NCBI GenBank assembly: GCA_001949185.1
Contig: BDGG01000018.1
Coordinates: forward strand, 131,210 to 195,209
Length of the DNA stretch: 64,000 nucleotides
Direction: 5' to 3'
Source of the DNA: Ramazzottius varieornatus
Taxonomy: Eukaryota; Tardigrada; Eutardigrada; Parachela; Ramazzottiidae
Positions 34,039-43,932 of this stretch are shown piece by piece; the stretch's first letter is position 1, and the number at the start of each line of letters is the position of its first letter. A model generated the notes under the pieces. That model was not told the DNA's origin and made no database searches. It saw only the letters and a list, made by a program, of their open reading frames with translations. A program made the translations under genes and the position numbers.

Positions 34039-36436
34039 ATGGCTTGTTGCGGCAACGTTAATGGCAGGGTCCATGCTGCCTCCTCTGCCTCCTCTGCCAC
34101 TCCTCTGGACTTCATGAACGGACCTCCAGAGAGGATTATGTACGTGACATGTCTCCAGCCAGCCGAGCCAGAAGATCGTAATGGCAAGTCGGACTACCTG
34201 GCCACCATCGATGTTGACCCAGAGTCGCCCACTTACTGCCGGGTCAGAACGCAAAGTTTGCTTGATGTTCCACCGGAAGTCGTTCTTCTTTACCACTTTG
34301 TGCTGATTGAATCAATGAGATATGTGCTTATAGGTTCTGAATCGACTGTATATGCCGGAGCCGGGAGATGGTGGGTGTTTCCAGCCATTTCGTTTCACGC
34401 TTTGTGCAATTTTGATCAAGAGTTTCATCTGTCATTTCTGGCAGAGTTGCATCATTTTGGGTGGAATGCTTGTGTCAGCTGCCCTGATCGGGAAAATGCC
34501 CACAAGTACCTCATTGTTCCCGGCTTCTTCTCCGGCAATATCCACATCATCGATGTAGCTTCAGAGCCGCTAAACCCAAAGCTTATCCATGTAAAAAGTC
34601 ATTTTTCATTGAACTAGTTCCCTTGATTACTTTTCACGACCGTACCTGATGATTGCAGTTTGTCAAAGGCAGCGTGATTAAGGGCAAATACGACGCTTCC
34701 CATCCTCACACGGTCCACTGCATCCCATCTGGCGATGTCATGGTTCACACCCTGGGAGACGCGGAGGGCAACGCCGTGGGCAAGTTCTACCTTCTGGACG
34801 GCAAGACCTTCGAGCCCAAAGGTTTGTGGAACACGGGCAAGGAGAAGATCATGGGCCACGACTTTTGGTACCAACCCCGCTACAACATCATGGTCTCCAG
34901 CGAGCTGGGAGCCCCCAAGAAGTTCACACAAGGCTTTGCAGCCACTGATATGGCTCTAGGTAATTTTATAGTAATCAGCCAATAGTCTTCCACATCGTTT
35001 TCTCAAGTGACACACGCTTCCAGCCAATATCACCATTAAAGTGCGCCACTTGGGAAGAGGATCTGGTGGATCTTGTTTGCCGAGCTTTCATATCGCGAAA
35101 TCTGCATTTGGTTCCACGTAGGTTATTACGGTAGCAAATTGCACTTTTGGAATTGGCGGGAACGAAAGATCGAAGAGACGGTGGATCTGGGTTTGGTGTA
35201 TGGTGCGTTGGCCATGGAGATTCGCTTCCTGCACAGCCCCAATGCGCCACATGGCTATGTCTGCACGGGAGTGGGATCAGCCATCTATCACATCACCAGA
35301 AACGAAGTGCGCTTTCTAGAAGGTCTCCCAGCTGAAGGACCAACCTGGGGCATCATAATTACGCATTTTGCTTTTCTGCAGGAACAAAAGTGGACTGCCA
35401 ACAAAGTCATCAATGTGCCACACAAGGTCGTCACCAACTGGCAGCTTCCTTTCATGCCAGGTAAATTTTTGTGTGGCCTCGATAACGATGCTGTTTCTCA
35501 GCTGAATACGGAAGACAAAAAAGTGTGTCTGAAAAGGTTTGTATGTCTGGAGTTTTACGAAATAAAAATTGAACAAATGAAAATGTTCAGTTTATCCATC
35601 GCGGTGTCGACTTTCGAGACTGGAAAAGAATGATTTTACTTGTTTGTAGGTTTGGTCACGGATCAACTGATTTCTTTAGACGACAAGTATCTCTTCTTTA
35701 CATGCTATCTGCATGGCGATGTTCGCCAGTATGACATTTCCAACCCGGCAGAACCCAAGCTTGTCTCCAAAGTACGCTGTCCCAACTCATCAATGGACAG
35801 TCCACGGAAATATGGGCGCTGATGATTAACCATTTGTTGTCTGTGCTTTGTAGTTCTACGTTGGCGGAAGTACTTGCCCAGACACAGAAGTGCACGTCGT
35901 CAAGGACGAAGAGCTGGAAAAGCAGCCTGAACGACTGGTGGTCAGAGGCAGACCAATCTAGTAAGTCACTGACGAGTTTCAGCCACCTGCATTCATGAGC
36001 TCGTACCATTAGCTTGGCTGTGCTGTATGCATGGGCACCCCGCACCGCTGACCGATCTTCCCAGAGAGATCGATTCTTGGTCTTTGTAGTGGAGGACCAC
36101 ACATGGTACAGTTGAGCCGAGACGGCAAGCGTCTGTATGTCAGCACGTCCATCATGACTCCATGGGATAAACAATTCTATTCCTCGTTAGCCAAGTAAGC
36201 GCACATTTCTCTCCCAGTAGCTGATTGCTCTTTCTTTGTTGCACCGGTGCCAGTTCGATATCAGTGCTGTGCTGCGTAGGAAGGGCGGCGTGATGATACA
36301 GCTGGACGTGACGGCGCAAGGGCTAAAGCTGAACGAGAATTTCCTGGTGGATTTCGGTGAGGAACCCGATGGACCTTGTCGTGGACATGAGATGAGGTAC
36401 CCGGGCGGCGACTGTACCTCTGACATTTGGCTTTGA
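34039..36436 (+). CDS. SELENBP1: Selenium-binding protein 1 / methanethiol oxidase
   Basis: Cytosolic copper-dependent enzyme that oxidises methanethiol to formaldehyde, hydrogen peroxide and hydrogen sulfide. Ten exons (34039-34242, 34334-34370, 34445-34590, 34659-34959, 35122-35306, 35382-35460, 35650-35771, 35854-35960, 36090-36194, 36280-36436) join with all phases matching to 480 aa, against 472 in human. Landmarks: [47 protein letters not shown] with the CxxC whose second Cys is the proposed selenium site, [63 protein letters not shown] and the C-terminal [15 protein letters not shown]. The conserved His residues that bind copper in the family are present in these blocks. The second exon is a 37-bp micro-exon ([12 protein letters not shown]). 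Start by alignment with the family. Confidence 0.97.
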
Positions 36437-36766
36437 AAGACGCCTCTCTTCAACTGGTCATGCTTCTCCCACCTGGCCAGAAATGACCCTAACCAGATTC
36501 TTTACACCGCACCATCATATTCTGGTGTTTGTGACGTGCCTTGTTGCCTCAAAGTTTGATGGTCTTATCATTTAGCTTTCGCATCACTTTGTTGTGAGCT
36601 TTTAAAGTTTATACAGCTTTTTCAGAAAATACATAGGTAACTTTTCACAGAAGTCTTCCAAGTCCAGGCAGCAAATAAACAGTGACAATTTGAGTTGGGA
36701 CCGAAAGGCCGTACATGTGGATATCAGTGGCAAAATGCGTTTTGAATAGCGAATTTGCCGGGTCCT

Positions 36767-37051
36767 TTAATGACTCTTGCCTCCAGAGCTACCTCCGCTT
36801 GGTCCTTCGCTTTGTCCTCCGCTGTGTCCTCCGCTATTTTGGCCACTTGCAGTTGTGGAGCTCTGGCTCCCAGTACCGCTGCTTCCACCACTGTGTCCTC
36901 CAGCTTGTCCGCCCTGCGATCCGGAGCTTCCAGTATTCCCTTGGCTTCCTTGGTGGCCCCCACTCTGCCCTGTCTGTCCCTGGCTTCCTTGTCCAGACTG
37001 TCCGGACTGTCCGCTTTGGCCGTGGCTTGCTCGTCCGCTCTGGTCAGCCAT
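36767..37051 (-). CDS. Gly/Ser/Gln-rich disordered protein A (94 aa)
   Basis: Unrecognised. A short, extremely hydrophilic protein made of G, S, Q, H, T with a few charged residues and no Leu, Ile, Val, Phe, Trp, Tyr or Cys. It is repetitive (GQSGQSGQSGQG, then SGG blocks) and ends GGKSH. No signal peptide. ATG context is GGAAAATGGC. A TATATAAAG box on this strand lies about 120 bp upstream (around 37170-37180), consistent with a compact highly expressed gene. Tail-to-tail with SELENBP1, 330 bp away. Composition resembles hydrophilin/LEA-type desiccation proteins, but no LEA motif is present; a structural glycine-rich protein is also possible. Confidence 0.6.
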   Translation of the reverse strand: MADQSGRASHGQSGQSGQSGQGSQGQTGQSGGHQGSQGNTGSSGSQGGQAGGHSGGSSGTGSQSSTTASGQNSGGHSGGQSEGPSGGSSGGKSH

Positions 37052-37171
37052 TTTCCGTTAAAGGGAGACTGCTTGCATCAACTTTGCACGCCGAAAGAAA
37101 AGTGTTGGGCTACAAAGAAAACTTACAGTAACGTTGCTGAAACGGCTGCTCTTCGTCGAGATGTGCACAAC

Positions 37172-37180
37172 TTTATATAA
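37172..37180 (-). promoter_or_regulatory. TATA box of disordered-protein gene A
   Basis: TATATAAAG on the minus strand, about 120 bp upstream of the ATG at 37051. The position fits a TATA box followed by a 5' UTR of roughly 90 bp. The sequence also reads TATATAAAA on the plus strand, so direction comes only from context. Confidence 0.4.
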
Positions 37181-37556
37181 AATTCTGAGGAGGTCGTAAA
37201 ACTGGTGCGTATCGCTGTGGGAAATTACCTAGCTCGAGCTGGCGGGGAATTACCCAGACTGAGCCTGTGAGCCATTCGTCAAAATTAATTCTGTTAGCGA
37301 TTTGAAGCAAGAACCTTTGGACGCTGTTAACTACCAGATAGCATTGTAAAAGGATTTTCCACTGACGGTCTTGCCCTGTATTGACAGACCGTGGCTCGAA
37401 ACGCACTCGGTTGGCGATCACGCCAAAGTTCTGGCAATTTATTATCAATGTAAGCTGGAAGAGCAACCTATCCGACAGCAAAGCATTGATCCGTAGCGGT
37501 AAGTCAGTAGCAACCTGACATTCGTCACAGGAACAATAAGCTGCGAAACTGTAATC

Positions 37557-37760
37557 AAGGAAGGAAGGAAGGAAGGAAGGAAGGAAGGAAGGAAGGAAGG
37601 AAGGAAGGAAGGAAGGAAGGAAGGAAGGAAGGAAGGAAGGAAGGAAGGAAGGAAGGAAGGAAGGAAGGAAGGAAGGAAGGAANNNNNNNNNNNNNNNNNN
37701 NNNNNNNNNNNNNNNNNNNNNNNNNNNNNNNNGGAAGGAAGGAAGGAAGGAAGGAAGGAA
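37557..37760. repeat. (GGAA)n microsatellite interrupted by an assembly gap
   Basis: A pure GGAA/GAAG array of more than 120 bp on the left and about 28 bp on the right of a 50-bp N gap (37683-37732), so the true length is unknown. It makes artificial open frames (Leu-Pro-Ser-Phe repeats) that should be ignored. It lies between disordered-protein genes A and B. Confidence 0.97.
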
Positions 37761-38003
37761 GCCACTGGTCCATGGAATCTTGTGAAAGATCACTTCCGGC
37801 AGGGAAAAACAAACAAGGTGAAGAACTGCCTACAGAGTTGTTCATATTGTTCTCCATCACCGAATGTGGCGTGGCAGATATTCCGGTACTTCGCCATTGC
37901 CCATTTCACAAATACCAGCGTCGAATAACAGTGAAAATATCTTGTAGAAATTACCGACAGACGAGCGGAAATGACAGAGGCAGGGAATATTCCAGAGAGA
38001 ATG

Positions 38004-38321
38004 CTATTGCAAGTTCTTTGAGCCTTTGCCGACACCTTGGCCACTGCCACCGCCACCAGCAGTGTTGACATCCGTACCTCGAGTGCCTTCTCCGTGAGGC
38101 TTGCTGGCCGCATCCATGTGCCCACTTCCGGCGTCAGCGTGTCCCCCCGTTCGGCCGGGTGTCCCTCGGCTCTTGGTCTCCTCAGTCTCGGCACCCTGTC
38201 CACCCCGGCCAGCACCGTCCCCGCTGTCACCAGTGTCACCGTAGCTGCTAGCTCCACTCTGGATACCCAAGTCCTGGGCATTCCCCTTGTTCATGTTGGT
38301 GTTCTTGCTCGACTCCGACAT
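38004..38321 (-). CDS. Gly-rich disordered protein B (105 aa)
   Basis: Unrecognised. Begins MSESSKNTNMNKGN and is dominated by G, S, D, T, A and charged residues, with one Tyr and no Phe, Trp or Cys. The middle is GDTGDSGDGAGRGGQG and the end GGGGSGQGVGKGSKNLQ. It shares NTN(M/V)NKG near the N-terminus and KPHG near the C-terminal half with protein C, so the two are paralogues by composition and anchors. An acceptor-like CTTGTAG directly precedes AAAATG, suggesting the coding exon is intact and follows a 5' UTR intron. More charged than A; predicted disordered. Confidence 0.62.
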   Translation of the reverse strand: MSESSKNTNMNKGNAQDLGIQSGASSYGDTGDSGDGAGRGGQGAETEETKSRGTPGRTGGHADAGSGHMDAASKPHGEGTRGTDVNTAGGGGSGQGVGKGSKNLQ

Positions 38322-39328
38322 TTTCTACAAGTAAAAGCAGGCGTCACTTGACAATGCATCGCTCATCCATCAATGAATGATAATTTTATGTCATCGAAAG
38401 TCACACAGCTACTGATCCGGATGGTGAGTTTCCATCAGCAACCAACCGTACGCGTTCGCGGGGCGACGCGAGCATGAAACCAATTAAAATAAAAAGGCAC
38501 GTTCAAATGTGAACGCATCTGTCACTTCCGGCAGACGCTCTGGACACTTTCCCCCTCCATCCATTCTGCTTCTTCCATGCAGAATCGCGATCATGCAACC
38601 CAGGAAAGAGCAGAACTCACCGGCGGCACGGGGATCAGATGAGTATTCCTGGGTAAGAACGGAGCTGCTAATTAAGTGAGGAGGAAACGGCGAATTAATT
38701 GAGTGCTGTGCTGTCGCATCGGCTGAAACTCGGCTCATTGCTCATTGCCACTTCGCCAGTCGACGTCGGCGACGGAAAGGACGTCATACGCCACTTCATG
38801 ACGGCGAACCACGCTGCAGCTGGGCGTACAACCGACTATTTGTGCAGCTCCACGCGCAGTTCCAGAAGTGACAGGACCAGAGTGATTCCTCGCTTTTTGC
38901 CGATACTACCTTTCACAGCAACACGGCAACAAAGTGAAACATCCGGATGGAACGCGGACGAGATGACGGATGCTTTATAGAGAGAATGCTGGCTTCCGGT
39001 TTGCGATTGTGGCAAGCTGAAACCCACTTCCTCTTTCCCTCCTTTTCTCACTCAGATTACTATTTCACCATCGCGATGCTTCCGGAATCTTCCAGTGCAC
39101 AATCACGTCCTCGAACTTCAAACGATAATGAGAAGCACGATAATTTTGTTAGAAATGTTTTACCTCGTCCTGTTCGATCGGGATGATGGACGATCACCGA
39201 CCTGAACGCATTCTACCATCAGAATTCGTGAGCACCGATTCAACAACGCCGGCTTAGAACAGGAATTATTAGCGGAAAGAGTAAAACAAAGGCCTAAAAC
39301 GTGCAACAGAAAAGATGACATGAAATTA
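38322..39328. other. Intergenic between disordered-protein genes B and C
   Basis: Should contain the promoter and first 5' UTR exon of gene B. Frames here lack motifs. No repeat with defined ends was found. Confidence 0.35.
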
Positions 39329-39805
39329 CTAGTGGCTAGAGCTGCCTTGGCCAGGGTGGCCAGCTCCGCTGCCACCGCTACCATGAGGCTTGATCTCACT
39401 GGAGTGCGAGCCAGCGCCACTGTTCTGCTTGCCGCTATCCTGTTGATGGCTTCCGCTACCCTTGCCGACGTTACTTCCGGTGTGCATTTCGCTTGCAGCG
39501 CCTGCACTACCCGGCGCCTCTTTGGTGCCATCATTGCCACTGCGCCCGCGATCCCCGCTGGGTCCAGTGCCACCAATGGTCCCTTGTCCATCAGCGTTGT
39601 TCTGTCCTCCCGTGTGGATATCCTTGCCACCGCTGGTGCCAGTGCCACCGGTGGGGTTGGCTCCAGTGTTGGCTCCAGCGCCACCGGTAGGGATGTCGCC
39701 ACCCTTGTTGGGATTCTGGTTCGACTGAGGGCCAGGTTGGCCACCTTGGTTGTTGCTGCCCTTGTTGACGTTGGTATTTTGTCCTCCAGAGCTACCGTCC
39801 GACAT
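39329..39805 (-). CDS. Gly/Asn/Ser-rich disordered protein C (158 aa)
   Basis: Unrecognised. Starts MSDGSSGGQNTNVNKGSNN and is made of G, S, N, T, Q, P with scattered D, K, H; no aromatic residue, Cys or Leu. A loose GGTG/TGG(T/K) repeat covers the first half (IPTGGAGANTGANPTGGTG), and the end is SGAGHPGQGSSSH, like the SH ending of A. An open frame continues 6 codons upstream (39823), but the AAAATG at 39805 is preceded by CCTTGCAG, a good 3' splice site, as in gene B. Probably intrinsically disordered and water-binding. Confidence 0.62.
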   Translation of the reverse strand: MSDGSSGGQNTNVNKGSNNQGGQPGPQSNQNPNKGGDIPTGGAGANTGANPTGGTGTSGGKDIHTGGQNNADGQGTIGGTGPSGDRGRSGNDGTKEAPGSAGAASEMHTGSNVGKGSGSHQQDSGKQNSGAGSHSSEIKPHGSGGSGAGHPGQGSSSH

Positions 39806-40919
39806 TTTCTGCAAGGAAGGCAAACGCTCAACGGGGACGGTCCAGCAGACCTATAAGACTTAACTTGCGGCAAATTCCCAACGAACTAGCCAGTGGTTTT
39901 GATTGATTTCTTCATACACAATCATACCAGCCAAGACAGTAACCATAGCACGACAAACTAATCAGCTCAAAATACCCCACAGGAAACGCAATCGAGTCGA
40001 CTGCTGCTGCACCTTCCCGTAATCGAAGCGATCCCTCACGTCCCTGATCTAGCCTGTAAAGTAAGCAGCCCTGGCACTTACCGGAAAGCTGAGTAGTTCC
40101 TTGATGAGAAGAAAGCCGAAGGTGCAAAGAGTCCGGATTGCTGAGGGGAATCGGAAGTCAGAAGGCACTGGAAGTCGGAAACTAAACGAGCAAGACGGTA
40201 ACACGGCTGTTTTCATGCTGTACCGCACCGGCTGCCATCAGCGCGTACGACCACTCGTGTCACTCGGTGGACGCAGGCCCCATGCGAAAATCCCCATGGA
40301 ACGTCACGTTTTCGTACAATCGTCATGTTTGCAGCGACAGATGGCAGCACTTCTGATGGCGCTGCCCAGATTCAGCAAAGGAACGGTTGTTTGGTGGTTT
40401 TGATGTTCGACGAGCTGGTTGATTATCTCCGCTCGTCCAGAAGCCCTTAGCTGCTCTGGCATCATTTTCTTTTGGTATAGCAGTGAACGAATCGTATCTC
40501 TATCATAATCAAGAGCAAAATTTGGCAAATTGCATTAAGACACCGTATGACGAATTTTTGTCACAACGGAAGACCCTCGAAAAAGACGACAACTTTCGCA
40601 GATTTTCAGGCATTTTTCAAAAATCGGTTTCTTGATCTTGTCTACTTTTTCTGTGCTGTTAACAGTTGAAACACATAGGAAAATAATCAGGCTACCTGCA
40701 ACATGCTTAAGAGCTGAGATATAACCCCCCGAATCAGAAGTTATACTTTTTGACGTGGAAGGGGGTTTCCCGGCAAAAAGGCCAAATTCCGAGTTCCAAA
40801 TTTATGTTGTAAATCAGCTCGACTTTGTTGTCGTTGTTTTCGGTTTTATATGATGAACCAAACAGTTTTACACTCTTCAAATTGAAGTTGGATTTTGCCG
40901 CTTAGAAATAGGGTATGTG
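39806..40919. other. Intergenic, upstream of gene C, nothing recognised
   Basis: Probably holds the promoter of disordered-protein gene C. The remaining short frames lack motifs. Confidence 0.35.
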
Positions 40920-40927
40920 AGATAATT

Positions 40928-41071
40928 GTTTCTCCTTGGCACAGCGTCTCCCTGCCCGAAGTCAAACTTTGGGTTGTTCGCGGGTTGTCTCTCACTGAAC
41001 TGGAACGTGTTATAATTTCATGGAATCAGCTTGACACGCTGTATGATACACCGTGAGAACCAAGGAGAAAC
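40928..41071. repeat. Snap-back repeat
   Basis: GTTTCTCCTTGG at 40928-40939 is inverted as CCAAGGAGAAAC at 41060-41071, with further imperfect pairing on both sides. About 145 bp, non-coding, foldback type. Confidence 0.5.
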
Positions 41072-41397
41072 TATCTTTGTTGATTTTCTGAAGCGCTATG
41101 GCAGCGATGTGGCCCGAACGGGCTGTAGCTCAAACTGCATGGCGCACAGATCTAAATTGAGCCGCCCCAGTCTTCGGCACGTTTGCCGTCAACCATGACA
41201 ACTAAAGGTCTAAAATTCGACATTACACAGGGTTACTTGTACACTGTACAATCATGGATCCGATTCGTCCACGACGGTCAGTAGATTTTATTGTGCTAGC
41301 ACACTCCACAATCTAGGACGGTTCTGTCTTTTCAACTACATAATATGTATCTAAGGGACATAATGACCAAGCTAAGGATACGGATTTCGCCTGACCT

Positions 41398-41512
41398 TAA
41401 TCCTGGAACGGAATTCGGGCCGAATTCCGGTCTAAAGCTTATACTCCGATGCGGAATTCCACGTGCTCCGAATCGGGATCAGCCGGAAAGGAACGGAATT
41501 CCTCTTTTCCAG
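41398..41512. repeat. GGAATTC-rich stretch
   Basis: GGAATTC or its overlap GAATTCCG occurs about five times in 110 bp at irregular spacing. Non-coding, of unknown origin. Confidence 0.35.
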
Positions 41513-41654
41513 GCGACATTAGGCACGGAGCGGAAAACAGAATGCGTGCCCTTATATTAGGCTAAGCCACCTCACTGGCAGCGCCCATGCATCGATTGTC
41601 TTTTTCTGCTTCGTGCTTCCTTTCTCTCTAGATCCATCGTGCCAGTGTTGCATT

Positions 41655-42690
41655 TAGTTTCAGTCTGAGACGGGAAAAATATCAATTTTCAGTTTTCGTC
41701 TTTGGACTAGACTGAATTAGCGTATTTGTTAGTCGTACTGAGACTGAAATGGTAGAGAGTAAACATACAACGCAGGGACGGAGACTAAACACCTGTAGGA
41801 CTGAAACTGACATGCAGCAACTAAACTGATATACGAGAGACTGAAAGTAAAAATGAGGGACTGAAACTGACGACTTAGGGACTGAATAAAAATGCAAGCA
41901 CTGAAATAAATCGAGATACCTGGGACGAAGTTCTGAAAGACCAAACGATTAAAGCTCACATAAAGCACCGTTTTTAGTCTTTGAAACTAGCATTAGATTT
42001 TGCTACGCGGAACGGTTGCGCAATGACTTTTAGAAAATTCGCACCGCCTTGTTTATGAAAGGCCATGTGAAATGCGTAAGAAGTTTCTTATGGAGACATG
42101 CATATGGGGGACGAATGAAGCGTTCGCGAAGAGTCCAAAACCGATTCTCACTGTAGAATCGTTTTCTTCAGGGTGTAACGGGCAATGGTTGGGATCTCTT
42201 TCAAGATCCCGAAACTTCGGACCTATTTGCTCAAAAATTCTGTCAGACAGCCTTCGGAACCATGCTCGTATGCAGATAACTACATTTCCACGTTGCCTTC
42301 GCCATTCCAGTCATCTAGAAAATTTCCCTGCGTTCACCATAGAAGACTGTTGGAGAATGAAAGTTTTCAGTGGACCGATATACAGACTAAGTTCCGGGGA
42401 GTAAACTGATATGTTTCAAGATCCAGTCTTAGTCTCGAGACTTGAAACTCAAATTTTAGAGACTAAAATAATTGGTCGTCGAGGGACTGAAACTGAATCT
42501 CCAGAGACTGAGTTGTTTTTGTCCAGACCGAGACTGATATTTTGGGAGACTGAAATATATCAGTCTGACTGAGCCTCATGTGTAAACTGATTTAAAGCAG
42601 TTCAGGCTAACGAGACTAATATACCATGAGTCTAAATGGGTTTCAGTCCGACGCAAACTGAAACTAAATGAGGGACTGAGATTAGACACA
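41655..42690. repeat. Degenerate GAGACTGAAACTGA repeat block
   Basis: Variants of (G)GGACTGAAACTGA recur about 30 times at irregular 20-45 bp spacing in 41655-41960 and 42400-42690. A stretch of unrelated sequence (about 41960-42400) lies between. Individual units differ, so it is an old minisatellite or foldback-element end rather than a recent array. Confidence 0.6.
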
Positions 42691-42732
42691 GCACTGGTCC
42701 AGAGACGTATGAAGATCGAACTGGTAATCGAG

Positions 42733-42928
42733 GTGAGAACATTCCGCCGGGGCCCATGAACATCACGCCGGAAAAACAACCATCATTGGGCAGCACGTTA
42801 GTTTGCAGTATAGCTGTGGTCACACCATGGAGCGAGTGCCACTCCGACTTACCTGAAAGCACAAAACTTAAAATGAAAGAATAAATTGGCAACAAAATCG
42901 CGTGGCTAATCGCAATCACGCGCTCCAT
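42733..42928 (-). pseudogene. 5' end of a third receptor-like gene, cut by the repeat block
   Basis: The minus strand starts with a good signal peptide (MERVIAISHAILLPIYSFIL SFVLS) ending at a GTAAGT donor near 42854. After a CACAG acceptor near 42820 it continues ILQTNVLPNDGCFSGVMFMG, whose GVMFMGPGG resembles GALFYVGPAYE in the 7-kb receptor. Downstream it runs into the GACTGAAACTGA repeat and no further exons follow. Small, so the family call is tentative. Confidence 0.35.
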
Positions 42929-43932
42929 AATGAATACGAGAAGAGTAAGATACTGTAGTTATGGACCATCAAGGGTGAAAGAGGTGAGATTGGAAGTACC
43001 TGTGTGCTAAACGGAGTGAACGCTAATCTCATGACCGTTGCAAGTTTTTTTCAGTGTTCTGAACCACCGGCCGTTGCCTACCTAGCTGTTCTTGTCACGT
43101 TTTGCGTGTCTAGTTGGATATCTAGCTATAGCTCAATAAGGATGATTACTAGCCAGCCGCTGCGTATTACCGACATTGAGACGGATACCCTTTAAGAGTA
43201 AGGGTTTTGTTCCTCTGGCACCAGTCATTTTTTGTGGAGCGGTTGTCGGACAGAGATTATTGTTTACATGTTAATAGCGTGATCGGTGATCAATTTGCTC
43301 GATTCTTTTATCGGCGTAGCATCCGGTAAGCCACCTCCAGTTTTCGACTCGTACCTCTGCTAACTCGAACAGAGATATTTCCGTTCGTCGCTCGTCCTTT
43401 TTAGCGTGTTCGATCAGCACACGCCGTGTTCAGTTTGTTGCTGTTTGTATACGTCTGTCTCCTTTGGCCCTGTTTGGACGATCTGTGCGCTGTGGTATAA
43501 TTGGTTGTGATTTTATCCATCTGGAATTTTGTCGAATTCGGAGCTCGAGAGCAACGAATTAAATTCATGGGTATACGCCATCTGATACTGTTTTTCTGCT
43601 TCCTTTTGCGAGGATAATACCAGTAATCTAAGCTCAGCAAACTGATGCCATGTGCGAATCTGTTCGGCCAAAGTGGGAATACATATGACTACGTTTGTTA
43701 CAACTTTGGCCTTTACTACAGTAGCATACCACAGATACGTAACCAGCCAATCTCGGAAGCCGCTAGAAGTCAACTCGCGCTTAGGGCAACATCACTTAAT
43801 GAAAGGTATTCGAAATTCGCCAAGAGTTTTCCTTCTGTCGAGGAGAAGACAGGCACTTCAATCCTTCCGCAGGATACAGTGAGTCAACGTACCACTCCAC
43901 TACCAGTTATCTCATATTGCTGACTGACAAAA

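Noticed and set aside
36715-37180. Plus-strand frames of 138 and 141 codons
   Set aside because: Antisense shadows of Gly/Ser-rich protein A.
37173-37860. Long minus-strand frames of repeated Phe-Leu-Pro-Ser
   Set aside because: They are translations of the GGAA microsatellite in several frames and cross an N gap, so not genes.
39320-39856. 178-codon plus-strand frame rich in Ala, Thr, Val
   Set aside because: It is the antisense of the Gly-rich protein C; the minus frame has the AAAATG start, the splice-like acceptor and shared anchors with protein B.
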